NCBI GenBank assembly: GCA_947044365.1
Contig: OX345637.1
Location: 13,362,916-13,426,915 of the forward strand
Direction of reading: 5' to 3'
Length of the DNA: 64,000 bases
Source of the DNA: Petrosia ficiformis
Lineage: Eukaryota; Porifera; Demospongiae; Haplosclerida; Petrosiidae
In this document: positions 46,501 to 55,711 of the stretch, piece by piece
How positions within the stretch are numbered: the stretch's first letter is position 1
Layout: every line of letters begins with the position of its first letter
Notes under the pieces: generated by a model
Databases searched by the model: none
Seen by the model: only the letters and a program-made list of their open reading frames with translations
What the model was told of the DNA's origin: nothing
Made by a program: the position numbers and the translations under genes

Positions 46501-48135
46501 GGGCTTGACCAATTATCTCAAGGATGTTACATGCCCATAACTGCTATTTTATACCATGGTATTACAAAAGTATGCAATTAAATCACATTTGAGATCACTG
46601 TTGTCAAGTAGAAACTATAGTACTATGCTAATTAATGTATACTGTAAAAACTGTGAAATTACACAAGATGATTTAGTGGCTGTCTGCAGGCATGTTATGG
46701 GCATATATCTCCCATGGTACATCATAAGTTACCATGGTGATTGCTTACGCACCGTGGTATAAAATTGTATAAATTATAACAATGCTGATGTAAGAATGCT
46801 ACAATTAGTGAATATGAAAAAGTGAAACTAAAAAATCAGTGGTAATCTGGTATACACAGGTTCATCTCCAATAAAACCAAATTCATCTAATAGGTCAGAT
46901 GCTTTATTTGATTCAGTATTATATGAAGGTATATACATATACACTGTAACAATTGGTGCATGACTTTAATATCATTATACTATAGATGCTGTTTCAACCC
47001 CAACGTTATCTGTTCAGGAACCTGATGAACAACCTGCTACAGGTGGTAAGACAATGTAATTGATATATGTATATAAACACTCCATCTTCATAATATCTAT
47101 ATGTAGGATCTGGTAGTTTCATCTTTGACCTAATGAATTTCTTAGAGCTGAAGCTGCAACCACGTTGGCTACATTTTGGTCATTGTCTAAAGATTTCTCT
47201 CCTAGATCTTCATAAAATTGAATTGAATATTGGTCATGATAAGAAGCGGTGTATACAACAAGTGTTGCTTGTGTGGAGCCAATCTAATCCAGCTGCATCG
47301 TGGGAGCCAATAGCTGAGGCATTGAAGCAATGTGGATTCTCTTTGCTCTCAACTATTGTTACTAAACAATATACAAGTCATCAGTCTTTTCATGGTCTAG
47401 AATATGCTTACTATGATGTGCTAGCCTCTATTTCAAGTATGTCTTTTGTTTTTCATGAGGTTAACTAACTATGAAATTCGTGGAAAATGTAATGTTTTGT
47501 TGGGCCCAAAATATATATTTCAGATTTTGAGTTATACTTTTAATATGTAATGCATTCTAATAGCAATAGTTTATAAAGTTTCTTTTTTGTGGTGCTATTT
47601 TTATTAATTGGAGTATATTAAGGTTATACTGCATAATACACCACAAGTGACAAAAGCATGTAGTTACACATAAAGCAATCATAGAAATGATCATGAATAA
47701 TTGACAATTCAAATCTCATTCATACTTTTGTAAATCACATTCCATATAGTTACTTCAATGCTAACCATTTTATTATTAAAAAAAAATCATTTTTCTACCA
47801 TAGAATCTCCATTACTACATAAGGAACCTGACATCGCTATGCTGAATAATCTTGTTGGTGCTATGATACCTACAAAATGGGAATTTTTCGGACAACAAGT
47901 GGGAGTAGATCAAGAGTGTTTAGATTGTATTCGTGCTGATTATAAGGATGATAGTAAACAGCAATTTAATCGTGTATTTATTGAGTGGAAAAGGCGTAAA
48001 TCTTCAGATTTTACATGGAATGCACTGTATTCAAAAGTGATCAGTGAATACTCTTTAGCAGAAAATATTTTGAAAACCTTGAATGTACCTGTGGATGTTC
48101 ATGATGAAACCCATCCTAAGGAAACAGAAGTGTGA
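34311..48135 (+). CDS. Gene 2: UNC5-like receptor, Ig-FN3-TM-ZU5-Death-Death
   Basis: Twenty exons join with consistent phases: 34311-34616, 34679-34956, 35082-35164, 35933-36164, 36221-36583, 36876-36935, 36990-37073, 37135-37156, 37260-37302, 37388-37433, 37509-37542, 44872-44950, 45037-45100, 45431-45915, 45968-46117, 46172-46424, 46860-46928, 46986-47045, 47107-47436, 47804-48135 (TGA). Order: Ig, FN3, PVVTG/LCPG module, membrane helix, basic and Tyr-rich tail, ZU5, probable UPA-like region, two Death domains. UNC5 netrin receptors share the TM-ZU5-UPA-Death tail but have Ig and thrombospondin repeats outside. The Copia insertion at 37568-43780 lies in the 7.3-kb intron between exons 11 and 12; the CG|G phase across it supports one gene, but two separate genes cannot be excluded without transcripts. 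The 5' end is missing or at 22839. Confidence 0.7.
37650..39386. mobile_element. Recombinase-bearing insertion in the Copia LTR
   Basis: The insert separates LTR text ending ...ATAATATTATATATATATAT (about 37650) from text resuming ATATATACTCAACTACATGG (about 39560). Near the two ends of the recombinase unit is an inverted pair: ATATATCATGGTTATATTT (37654-37672) and the complement at 39356-39378 (AAATATAACCGTGATATAT). Cryptons usually lack inverted ends, so this pair is unusual. The exact insertion edges are blurred by TA repeats. Confidence 0.6.
37873..39252 (-). CDS. Crypton-like tyrosine recombinase, intact 459-residue ORF
   Basis: A single open frame from ATG to stop without interruption. 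The N-terminal 60 residues are basic ([15 protein letters not shown], probably a nuclear signal). A core-binding region follows ([13 protein letters not shown]...[17 protein letters not shown]). The catalytic domain shows Arg in [11 protein letters not shown] (about residue 215), HGLR (about 350), SGHLS (about 372) and Tyr in SYERT (about 381): the R..HxxR..H..Y tetrad of tyrosine recombinases. This matches Crypton / KCTD1-type (DUF3504) proteins common in sponges, cnidarians and molluscs. It ends with a CTINFNI tail shared with the truncated copy at 27673. It sits in the LTR of a Copia element, so it arrived later; the open frame suggests recent activity. A host gene of the KCTD1-like repeat class is the alternative. 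Confidence 0.85.
   Translation of the reverse strand: MAEKGESSEDSRKKKRLSLSLKRRKEENSASPLKKRFVKTSDQEMQSLKVKPMSKNTEWSQRWALNVFKEWVRSNDWPEVEVERLWNEADSKKVCEMLCRFIVEAKQRSGEPYCPKTLLQLLINLQSYASNQNPTARNFLDTDDQVFKPLHHVLNNHSKKLLTDGVGAKKKQARVVTSQEEETLWNKGVMGTHSPTSLQNAIFFYCGVCFCLRGGVEHRDLKLNQFEIEEVPHPTTEGETIRSVTYAEHGSKNRQGFVHQVHLENKVVTQYANPSLCQRCFVNLFERYVSLLPEDAKGRNLFYCKPKKTITKEDTSWYFNILVGHNVLSRRLKDMFIAAGLDSTGINNHGLRASGITRMYAGGVPEKMIMERSGHLSIGGVRSYERTTDAQRMEVSKVLSSTNAMKTASSQCEETDTSTRKLATLQSIEKLPLPSGEDKENKMFNFQNLTGCTINFNIH
39387..39555. repeat. Palindromic element with GC-rich centre
   Basis: Long imperfect arms (AAAATATAAATCTGGCAAC and GTTGCCAGGTTTATATTTT near the core) close on GATATCACCCTCGGGCCTGC, GGCCCTCGGGTGATATC. 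It lies between the recombinase gene and the rest of the LTR, so it is either part of the inserted element or a second insertion. Confidence 0.75.
39715..39731 (-). promoter_or_regulatory. Polypurine tract of the Copia element
   Basis: The minus strand reads AAATGAGAAGGAG directly before the 3' LTR start TGTAGATGG. The same GAGAAGGAG precedes the LTR of the Copia fragment at 13479. Confidence 0.75.
39723..43520 (-). pseudogene. Copia gag-pol, frameshifted
   Basis: Gag starts near 43520 ([20 protein letters not shown]). There is a frameshift near 43280 and another inside the knuckle [10 protein letters not shown] at about 42850. Protease has MDSGATCH (42670). The integrase section (42218-41502) keeps HSDVC but the second catalytic Asp reads RSNNG instead of the usual D, and the Glu of the third motif is Lys ([10 protein letters not shown]), so it is inactive. 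The reverse transcriptase (41413-40664) keeps YVDDILLAG. RNase H text (40345-40007) and the C-terminal tail to about 39723 follow after a stop. It can no longer move on its own. Confidence 0.88.
43533..43554 (-). promoter_or_regulatory. Primer binding site: initiator tRNA-Met anticodon arm
   Basis: The plus strand directly left of the LTR reads GTAGCTGGGCTCATAACC, which is the anticodon arm text of eukaryotic initiator tRNA-Met (GGGCTCATAACC with the CAT anticodon). The minus-strand RNA would therefore pair with a tRNA half cut in its anticodon loop, the known priming mode of Drosophila copia. Confidence 0.75.
43555..43780 (-). repeat. 5' LTR of the Copia element
   Basis: 226 bp, bounded by TGTTGGCTATTTTACTTG (left border on the plus strand) and TTTTATCCATCAACA. 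It includes a (TA)n tract. The matching 3' LTR pieces are at 37568-37650 and 39555-39714. Confidence 0.9.
43786..44871. other. Intron of gene 2, right of the Copia insertion
   Basis: No exon or repeat was recognised. It ends at the acceptor AAATTAAG before 44872. Confidence 0.5.
44872..48135 (+). CDS. Gene 2, part b: cytoplasmic ZU5 and tandem Death domains
   Basis: Two tail exons ([20 protein letters not shown] and [13 protein letters not shown]) precede the ZU5 exon 45431-45915, which has [11 protein letters not shown], the hallmark ZU5 start, and [20 protein letters not shown]. Exons 45968-46424 ([32 protein letters not shown]) fit the position of a UPA domain but the match is weak. Two low-complexity linker exons lead to Death domain 1 (47107-47436: [17 protein letters not shown] and [14 protein letters not shown]) and Death domain 2 (47804-48135: [18 protein letters not shown] and [14 protein letters not shown]). 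The Trp positions of the Death fold are present in both. ZU5-UPA-Death units elsewhere regulate apoptosis or NF-kB style signalling. Confidence 0.8.
46456..46766. repeat. Nested hairpins in an intron of gene 2
   Basis: The arms ATGGGCATATAACATCCTTG and its inverse (CAAGGATGTTACATGCCCAT) lie at 46456-46530 around TTGGTCTAGGGCTTGACCAA. A second pair, TTTTATACCATGGTA near 46545 and the complement of ACCGTGGTATAAAAT near 46751, encloses the next 200 bases. The short open frame at 46556-46762 falls inside and is probably not coding. Confidence 0.7.
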
Positions 48136-48835
48136 TCAAACATGTTCTAAATATCCAGTGTGAACACATTATCAATTGAATTTTAATATTAGATTTACTA
48201 TTTATTAGAATTTCATCGATACTTCACTATATCCTCAAATCACTAAGCATCTAAGTAACATATGCCATGAATCTAATTTACAAGTTAGGGTGTGTCAGTG
48301 TTGTGTTTAGAGTGATTAACTAATTGTTAATGTATACTTAACATAATTACTGTACTATACTGTAATAACACTACAAATTTCAAGTGATGGCACTAAATAT
48401 TTCATATGGTGCATTAGGTGTTTGAACATGGCACTTACATAGGGCCATAATAATTATTAAAAACATGAAATAATTATAGCATAATAGAAATTCTTCACTA
48501 GAATGATTCACTGCATGCAATTGAAATATGTTGATTCTACTAATTAATATTTTGGCAGCATAATTTTCTCTCTGCAACAGACTGGTATTATCTTATGATG
48601 TAATTGCATTTAAGCGTATATATTATAGTATACAACTGAGGAATATTCTGTTGTCATGAATACCCCTGAAAATATGAATTTCCATTTTCTTTACAGTATA
48701 CAATGATTGACGAGTTAGCTAGAGGCATTGCATGTGTACTATTAAGGACATTAATATAAATATAGGGTTATGAATTAAATTGTGAAATCAAAGAACCAAG
48801 ATCTAGAAACTAGATAATCATATTACAACTTTTTA
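48136..48835. other. Between gene 2 and the dehydrogenase pseudogene
   Basis: Presumed 3' UTR of gene 2, then AT-rich sequence. No clear AATAAA was found close to the stop. Confidence 0.45.
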
Positions 48836-48839
48836 TCTG

Positions 48840-49694
48840 CAAAACATCATAATTCTGTTTACTGTAGACAACACCTAGTTGTCTCAAAACCTCATCAACT
48901 ATTTCAGCTACAATTAGAGATTGTTCTAGAGGCATTATACTTCTTTCCTTCCTTCAGACAGGTATATGCTTCTTCAGCTTCATATCGTAGTCCTGTACTA
49001 TTTGGATAATTACCAGGTAGGTAGGGCTGATGTAAAGGAAACTCTTTGATATAGGTGTCTTTTGGTAACACCTTCTGGTGTCTCAAGATTTGTAGGACAC
49101 CAAAAGGGATGAGGTAGCCTTTTGTTTTAGTATCGCATATCACAGCATCACATCATATATCATAAGAGATACTACAACTGATCTGTACTATCCTACCTTC
49201 TGAGTATCACTGCAAAAAATAACAGGTTTCCTGATGTGCGTTAAGAGAAACCTATAAGGAAACATGAGTAGAATCCACTGGAAACATGAAGACACGGCAT
49301 GTTTCTGAGCAGTGTATGTTGGTGTGATCGCTGCTAGATCATCAACACCTGTGGACAGAAGAGTACCTTGGGCATATATAGATCTTCTCGGGATGTTCAC
49401 CTCCAAAAATCATGGTAGCGAGGCTAATTGCATATACACCAATATCTTGTACACTACCTCCTTCTAATGCTGGGTCTATCAGCCGACCTTTACATCTTTC
49501 AGAAGGGCGTATAAATGAGAAGTTGCCTCTGATAAATATCACTTCACCAAGAAAACCTTCAGCAATCATTCAATTTTTTTCCAATCATTTTTTTAGTATC
49601 ACTTGATGTAATAGTTATTAGTTTTTCACAAAGAACAGGTTTACCAGCTTCTATAACCTTCAAAGCAATATCACGATGTATGACATGTATTGTA

Positions 49695-49700
<6 letters not shown>
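48840..49700 (-). pseudogene. DHDH: Dihydrodiol dehydrogenase (Gfo/Idh/MocA family) pseudogene
   Basis: Reading right to left: ALKVIEAGKPVLCEKLITIT (49.6 kb), IAEGFLGEVIFIRGNF and GRLIDPALEGGSVQDIGVYA (49.4-49.57), YAQGTLLSTGVDDLAAIT (49.3), then LPGNYPNSTGLRYEAEEAYT (49.0) and AEIVDEVLRQLGVVY (48.85). This is the order in trans-1,2-dihydrobenzene-1,2-diol dehydrogenase, an NADP enzyme. The pieces lie in different frames. A stretch of about 25 codons is missing after the CEK motif, a TATA insertion shifts the frame near 49375, and the conserved EKP reads EKL. The N-terminal Rossmann part is gone. It is a dead copy; a working gene must lie elsewhere. Confidence 0.75.
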
Positions 49701-49728
<28 letters not shown>

Positions 49729-50397
49729 TACAACCCGAGGAGTTCATCATGACTGCCATGGGAACAAGGTATAGAATGTGTAGCAGCAAATGTCAATGCA
49801 TCATCAGCAAATCTGTAATGACTACTCAACGGTTGATGAACTTCCAAGCCTTTAGTCTGTAAAGCAGAGGGTTGCTGCTGATGCTTGGGAAGTTGTAAGG
49901 AAGAAGTTAAGAGTTGCTTGTATTGAATCTACCCACTCCCTGACGAGCAGTTGTGCATTCATTGTTCCATGGTAGAGGCAGAAATGTGGTGTAGACCATG
50001 TGGTGCATGTACATATTTCTGTAAGGAATGTTAGTCATCTTGCCATGCAAAATTAAATATTTTTCACACTCCAGTAGCTTGGGAAGTAGGTGTTTAAGGT
50101 TTAGACACAAAAGGCTTTCACGCCTATCTGTGTCTACAAGTAATATAAATATCTATTTCAGTTGTTGTGTCTCCTTTCATGTACAAGCTAGTGAAGTGTA
50201 TATGTCTAATTGTGACTTTTACTTTTACATAGAATGGTTACTTTAAACCAGTTGTTTTAGTTGATCGCAAGATTGATGCTCTTCCCATACGATACTAAAA
50301 GGGAAGTAATAATCTGTTGCTTGGATGAAGATGATAATAATGAATAAGTGAATTACAAATATTAATAATGGCTGGTTTATTTTTTAGGAATAGAGCA
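49701..50397. other. No gene seen
   Basis: It contains a short (TA)n tract (49698-49728, adjoining) and otherwise unremarkable sequence. Confidence 0.45.
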
Positions 50398-51985
50398 TAG
50401 AATGGTGTTTGCTACTTGCAGCTGTGAACCCATAGCTGTAACATTTGTGAGAGTAATTCTGTGGCCTGCTACACCACAATATCCAAGATATGCATTCTGT
50501 TTTGACCTTTTGGATTAGTGTGAAGCATTACTTTTAGAGTGTCAAGTGTCCTTGAAAGACCTTTGTGAGGCTCTATACTTCAAATGTCCACATTTAGTAT
50601 GTTGGTATGTGAAATAATTAAACTGAATTACAATTTTCATGGTTAGCGGCGAGATGTTTATGGCTCTCTGATTGATTCCTTTGAGGAATATCGGTATATG
50701 ATGTTTGATTTATTTTGTTGGAAGTATATTATTGATTCTATTTGCAGGTTTATGAAAAGCCAGCTACGCCATCTTAGTTTTCTTTGCCATGAATTGGATA
50801 GTGGGAATATCTGTCCAGCCTGTCCAAAGGTGCTTAAGTTAGAACTGTAGTCATTATATACATTGTATAGTATGTATTTAGGAAAATGGTACTGTGGTCA
50901 TTTCAATGGATGCCTTATTTGGTCTACCTAGAAAGAAAAGTGCTCGTATTAGCTATTCTGAACCTTTATAATGAAAATCTCTACTTCTTGCCTCAAGTGG
51001 AAGCTGATGAGTTTGTAAATCAGCAAACATGTGTAGATCACAATCATGTATGAAAAGTTTATCAAGGCTTCTTTTAATTATATATTCATATCTATAATAT
51101 CATAGGAGTGCAACTCTTTTCTAGCTGGAAACCCACTAAGATCCTCTACTAGATTCCATGCATTAGATGAGACTGCAGTATTTGGCTGTGCTTGTCGGCA
51201 TGAAATGCCTTTGATGTTCATAAGTCTGAAGCATGGTGAAAGGTATTTTTAAAACTGTATCATTTTGCTTAATACACTTATAAAGTTTTCCTTTCATTAA
51301 CTATAGAATAGCATATGCAGTGTATATTCTGCAGAAGGTGCTATCATAATTATTATTCTGAAAATTTTGATGTTATAATGATGTATGATATTGCTTGCAC
51401 ATTACAACGTCATTTAAAGGTTAGATAAAGGAAGGCAATATAGCTATTACGCTACTAAAATGGACATTTTTAGGCTCACGACGAGGTTATACATTGCAGA
51501 TCATGTCCCAATCGTTTACGTCTGGCCATTCCAGTGTTTCATGCATATGGTCATAGAGCAGAATGTCAGGTATGTATTATGTATATCATGGCTTATACAT
51601 GCAGTAAGTTAACACTGGCTTAATTTCTGTTCCTTCTTTCTTTAGTTGACTTTGGCCCCACTGAGATGCAGTGGTATATGATTTTGATGGAGAAGTAATG
51701 GAGAGAATGTGGTCATTTCTCCATAGGTTTTCAAGGATGACAAAAGAAACGCGGGCATCTCATCGCCTTGATATTCTTAGTTCAGCATTGAATTATTATG
51801 GATACAAAAAGAAGCAGAAGTTATGTATGTCAGTATAGGCATGCATCTCCATTCAAAAATGTATATTGTATTAAATGATTTAAACTTTTGTGTTAGATCT
51901 GAATTTGACTGAAAGATTAAAGAAAGCACAAAGTTTTAAAGCTGCTGCAGAAGAAAATTTAAAAGATTTTGTTACACAATGTTAG
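50398..51985 (+). pseudogene. KDZ-type transposase gene, intron-containing and decayed
   Basis: Exon-like blocks in order: 50398-50604 (FATCSCEPIAV, LWPATPQYPRYAF), 50647-50693 (DVYGSLIDSFEEY), 50748-50829 (NICPACP), 50882-50970 (MDALFGLPRKKSA), 51106-51242 (DETAVFGCACRHEMPL, KHGER), 51307-51419 (MMYDIACTLQRHLK), 51472-51570 (CPNRLRLAIPVFHAYGH, AECQ), 51646-51827 (DFDGEVMERMWSF) and 51897-51985. CxC and CPAC pairs, the C.CRH block, YDIAC, HAYGH..CQ and DGE.MER.WS are the conserved series of Kyakuja-Dileera-Zisupton transposases. Stops (for example after FDLLD) and frameshifts (51340, 51675) show it is not functional as it stands. Confidence 0.7.
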
Positions 51986-52973
51986 TTTAATGGGTGTTTG
52001 TCACTGTGATTTACTCATAATCTCACAGATAACTTAGATAACTGTGATGTTTTGCAGCTAGTTGATGAATCAAGGAATTCTCATTTGTGATCTTATGTTC
52101 TAACTTGTTCTTCAGATAATGTTGCCACATCCATTAATTGACTGAACCCCTTGGAACTTCCTTAACTATATATGTATACAGTGCATACCCGCATAAGTAT
52201 AATGATATAGATTCAACCTCATAGAGATGGCCCCATAGCACCGATATGCCAATTACTATATAGCAACTTTCTAAAAGTCACTACTTCATGAAAATTACTG
52301 ACAAACCCTCTTCTATGTACTTTTCAATATTAAAGTTTGAGAGCAATGTTAGATTTATCATTTTGTGTAGGTTAATAATCATAATGTTCAAGAAAACCAA
52401 ATTTGCCTGACGATACAAATGCACTTGCTCAATTTGATTCATCATGGCTGGATTAATGAATGCAGTTACCAAAAACCTATATAGTGACCATTTGAATGTT
52501 CAGGGGGTGGGGGAGATTTGAATATCAATACAAATAACATGAGGTTTCCTGATCTACATCAAGGGAAACCTATAACGAAAACTTAGCACGATCTTCAAGA
52601 AAGTATATGCACACTATACAAACTCCTGCTCTGCATTCTGGAATTTAATGTCATATTGTTCCAGAGTATTAGCCCGTGATGCCAGATGCTTCTCTAAGCA
52701 GTGGGTGCAGCTGGAGATGAGACAAATATACATCCATAATTCAATTACTTATGACAGGATTGATTAATGTGCTTACCAAAATGGCATCCATTTCAAGATA
52801 TGGGATTGTAGGGTGTATAAATGTCAGTGTATGTGCTCTTGGGCTGAACACGCTGGGAAAAAATTGTTGGTTTGAATTAATTTTTCACGAGCGGCATGAT
52901 TAATTAGTTTTGCATTCTGAGTATTTCACCTAAACACTGTTCATATATGTGTTTTGTTATTAGAGATGAACAT
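51986..52973. other. No gene seen
   Basis: The text at 52540-52575 (GGTTTCCTGAT...GGGAAACCTATAA) resembles 49225-49260 inside the dehydrogenase pseudogene, a weak sign of a shared fragment. Confidence 0.35.
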
Positions 52974-53960
52974 TGTGAAATCCAGTTAAATCTCACAAAT
53001 CATGCTGGTACTACTCTTCAACACCCAGTAAACTTTAGTAAGCTAATCGTGTTTCTGTTACTAACTTCACAAATGTTTGTATTATAATAACAGCTACTTT
53101 TGATCTACAAAATGTTCATTTTAGTGTTAGTGCTGGCATACATGCTTTTGCATTTAATTCTAGTAATCAACGATATTTGCTTAGGATATGTCAAGATGGG
53201 AAATCTACAAGTGAAGAGCTTCACAAAAATGATGTTATATCAAATCTGCTAAAGTCTGTGGATTTGAAAATATCATATGTACTTCTTGCTTGACCTGATA
53301 ACCATAAATATTGGGTAGTCAAATTAATTAACAATATTTACTTCACAACATCCATTAATGGTGAGTATAATAATTATTATAACAACATTCATAGCTACTA
53401 TTACAATTCACAACTACAGAGACTTATATATGAGGAACAAGGTAATTTATATAATTTATATTAATTGTATAGTTTATACACTTTATACTTTATATTTACA
53501 TTCAGCCGCAGGTGTTTTCAATGGTGGTAGTCTTGGTTATTTTATCAGTGCTATTATTGTCTTGGTAATAGGTTGTATGTGTGCATATATTTTGTGGCAA
53601 AATGAAAGAGGTGACTTTGTTAATGTTTTACAAGTACTTCTTATTATATACTGAATGATAGATAGAATGCAACATAAATTTTTTAATTACATTAACTATT
53701 CTTTCACTGGCAGCTATATAAGACGTTTTTGGAAAACATTCTGATAATGGTGAGTATAATTATAACAATTTCAGAGACTTATTCATAGAATTTTCTTAAT
53801 TTATTAGCTCTACCAAAGGTTGCAGTGGAAGTATATTCCAGAAACAGTTTGAATATTCCAATAAAACAAAGAATCTTTTCATGACCGAAATGCAGTTATT
53901 AAAAGATGTCAGTCGTTGTCCTAACATACTACCGTTGGGAATATAAATCGCCATTCAATT
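52974..53960 (+). pseudogene. Receptor tyrosine kinase remnant truncated in the N-lobe
   Basis: Exons with good borders: 52974-53037, 53094-53293 (ectodomain, ends in a stop), 53506-53610 (membrane helix LGYFISAIIVLVIGCMCAYI), 53723-53749 (VFGKHSDN), 53808-53960. The last reads KVAVEVYS and, after a one-base shift, FMTEMQLLKDVSRCPNILPL. That is the beta-3 strand and alpha-C helix text of animal tyrosine kinases (alpha-C Glu in TEMQLL). The ATP-binding Lys of VAVK reads Glu. The frame ends at a stop right after, and no C-lobe (HRD, DFG) follows. So it is a broken kinase-receptor copy, possibly once a relative of genes 1 and 2. Confidence 0.6.
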
Positions 53961-55711
53961 GAGGATCTGGATCCTGGTAAAAAATATGAATTGAATCTGC
54001 GTTTCTATCATAATTTGTGGTCTTAAAAATATCACGATACTCATCATGAATTTATAACAGGTCAGGTGGAATAAATGACATACTTATGAATCAATTATGG
54101 TTGTCCTTTTGATTTGTTTTAATTGCTTTACTGCATAGGGACTATAGTAGAAAGCTGTCATAATCTCGCTTTGTTGTCATAAAAGAATAGTAATGAAGTT
54201 GTCCATGGCATTTAAACTCAAGCAATAGAATAATACACTTAATAATACTCTAGAACTTGCAATTGAATACTTTTCAAATTATTATTATATCGGTGTAAAG
54301 ATTTATTTTTCTCCACATCCTTTTGTTTGTCAGTATGATTATCAACAGGAATTGATTCAGACGAGAGAGAAAAGTCAATTAGGTTTTTGTGGTATATAGA
54401 ACAATAATATTGATACTTGATTTTCATTGCTTATCATATAGATGGTTCACAAGCAGGTTTGTGTTATTAAACCTGTATTACTTCATAACAGCTGCTTTTT
54501 TAGTGACAATCACCTTTCAGTGATAATGGCTCTAATATTAATACATATACACATACATATTAACCCATGCCCTTCATTAATAATTAATATTATACTGACA
54601 TTTCATGTGCTGTGTGAACATTTTTCTTTTCAGCGACTTTCCCTAAACCTAGGCCTTCTATTTTTTTGTGTTTCAGCTGCCCTGAACATTAAGGACTCAA
54701 ATACTGATCTATGTGTTATTCAATTCAAAACATAATTATTGTAAACACAAATGGTAAAATTTTGTATATCTATAGTGCATGGGTGATCATACATAACGGT
54801 AAACTTTGATGTATAGTAGTGTACGATACAGATTCATATTCGATTGAAGATTTACAACTTTAATTTAGAATCTTATTATAGAGACTATACTACGTAGCTG
54901 TCATTTTCACACTTCACACGATTTTTTTACGAATTTCTATTATAATTATTACTATAGGGACTGATGGAAATCCAAATGGAGCAGTAAGAAATGTTAGTGA
55001 TGGCAATGGAGGATATTAATTTTCGTACTTGATTTAAAACTGAAACGGGCTTGAACCAATAGAATCATCTTAACTTTCTATTGTTTAATTAATTATTTGT
55101 AATTATTTTGTTGGATGTTGAAAAATAGCAACTATTTTTTCAAATAAATGATTATTGGCAAATTGGTCTCAGGCTATGTCCTAGACCAAATTTCTCACAG
55201 GCAGCACAAACCCATAAAATACCTCTATCAGGGAGATATCCTATACATAATTATTTGCATGCAGAAATCATCTTGTTATGTGCTAATAAGTTGTGATTCA
55301 TTGATAACTAGATCAGTTAGTTTTCGGTGATGTAACTGATAGTGTACTAATAATGTTATTTTATAATGTCCTTAATTATAAAAGTCAGAGATTCTGATCA
55401 TTTTCAATGAAAGAATTGTATGCCAGAAGATAAATGTAATAATTATAGCGGAGTTATTACCAGATATGAGTGTTGTTTTAGTAATCTATAACTAAAACCC
55501 CTTTAGTAAAATATTATGACTTTTAGTTAATTAAAACTCTACTAACATTACTATGTATATTTGAAAAAATTTTTTTAGTTAGTCAGCTAAAGCTAAAACC
55601 CTCTTAGGAAGCCTAATAAATGTTTGATTTAATTAAACTATAACTAAATGAGAAACTGTAACTTAAAGTGGTCACTATTGCAAGATTATTTAATAAATAA
55701 ACATTACAGTT
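53961..55711. other. No gene; one weak terminal-exon candidate
   Basis: 54960-55019 follows an acceptor (ACTATAG) and reads a short glycine-rich end to a TAA stop (GNPNGAVRNVSDGNGGY). It may be the lost end of the kinase remnant or nothing. The rest is AT-rich. Confidence 0.4.

Noticed and set aside
46556..46762. A 68-codon exon in gene 2
   Set aside because: It lies wholly within nested inverted repeats, does not keep the phase between 46424 and 46860, and has no domain text.
52520..52720. A second dihydrodiol dehydrogenase fragment
   Set aside because: Only about 35 bases resemble the pseudogene at 49.2 kb; too little to call.
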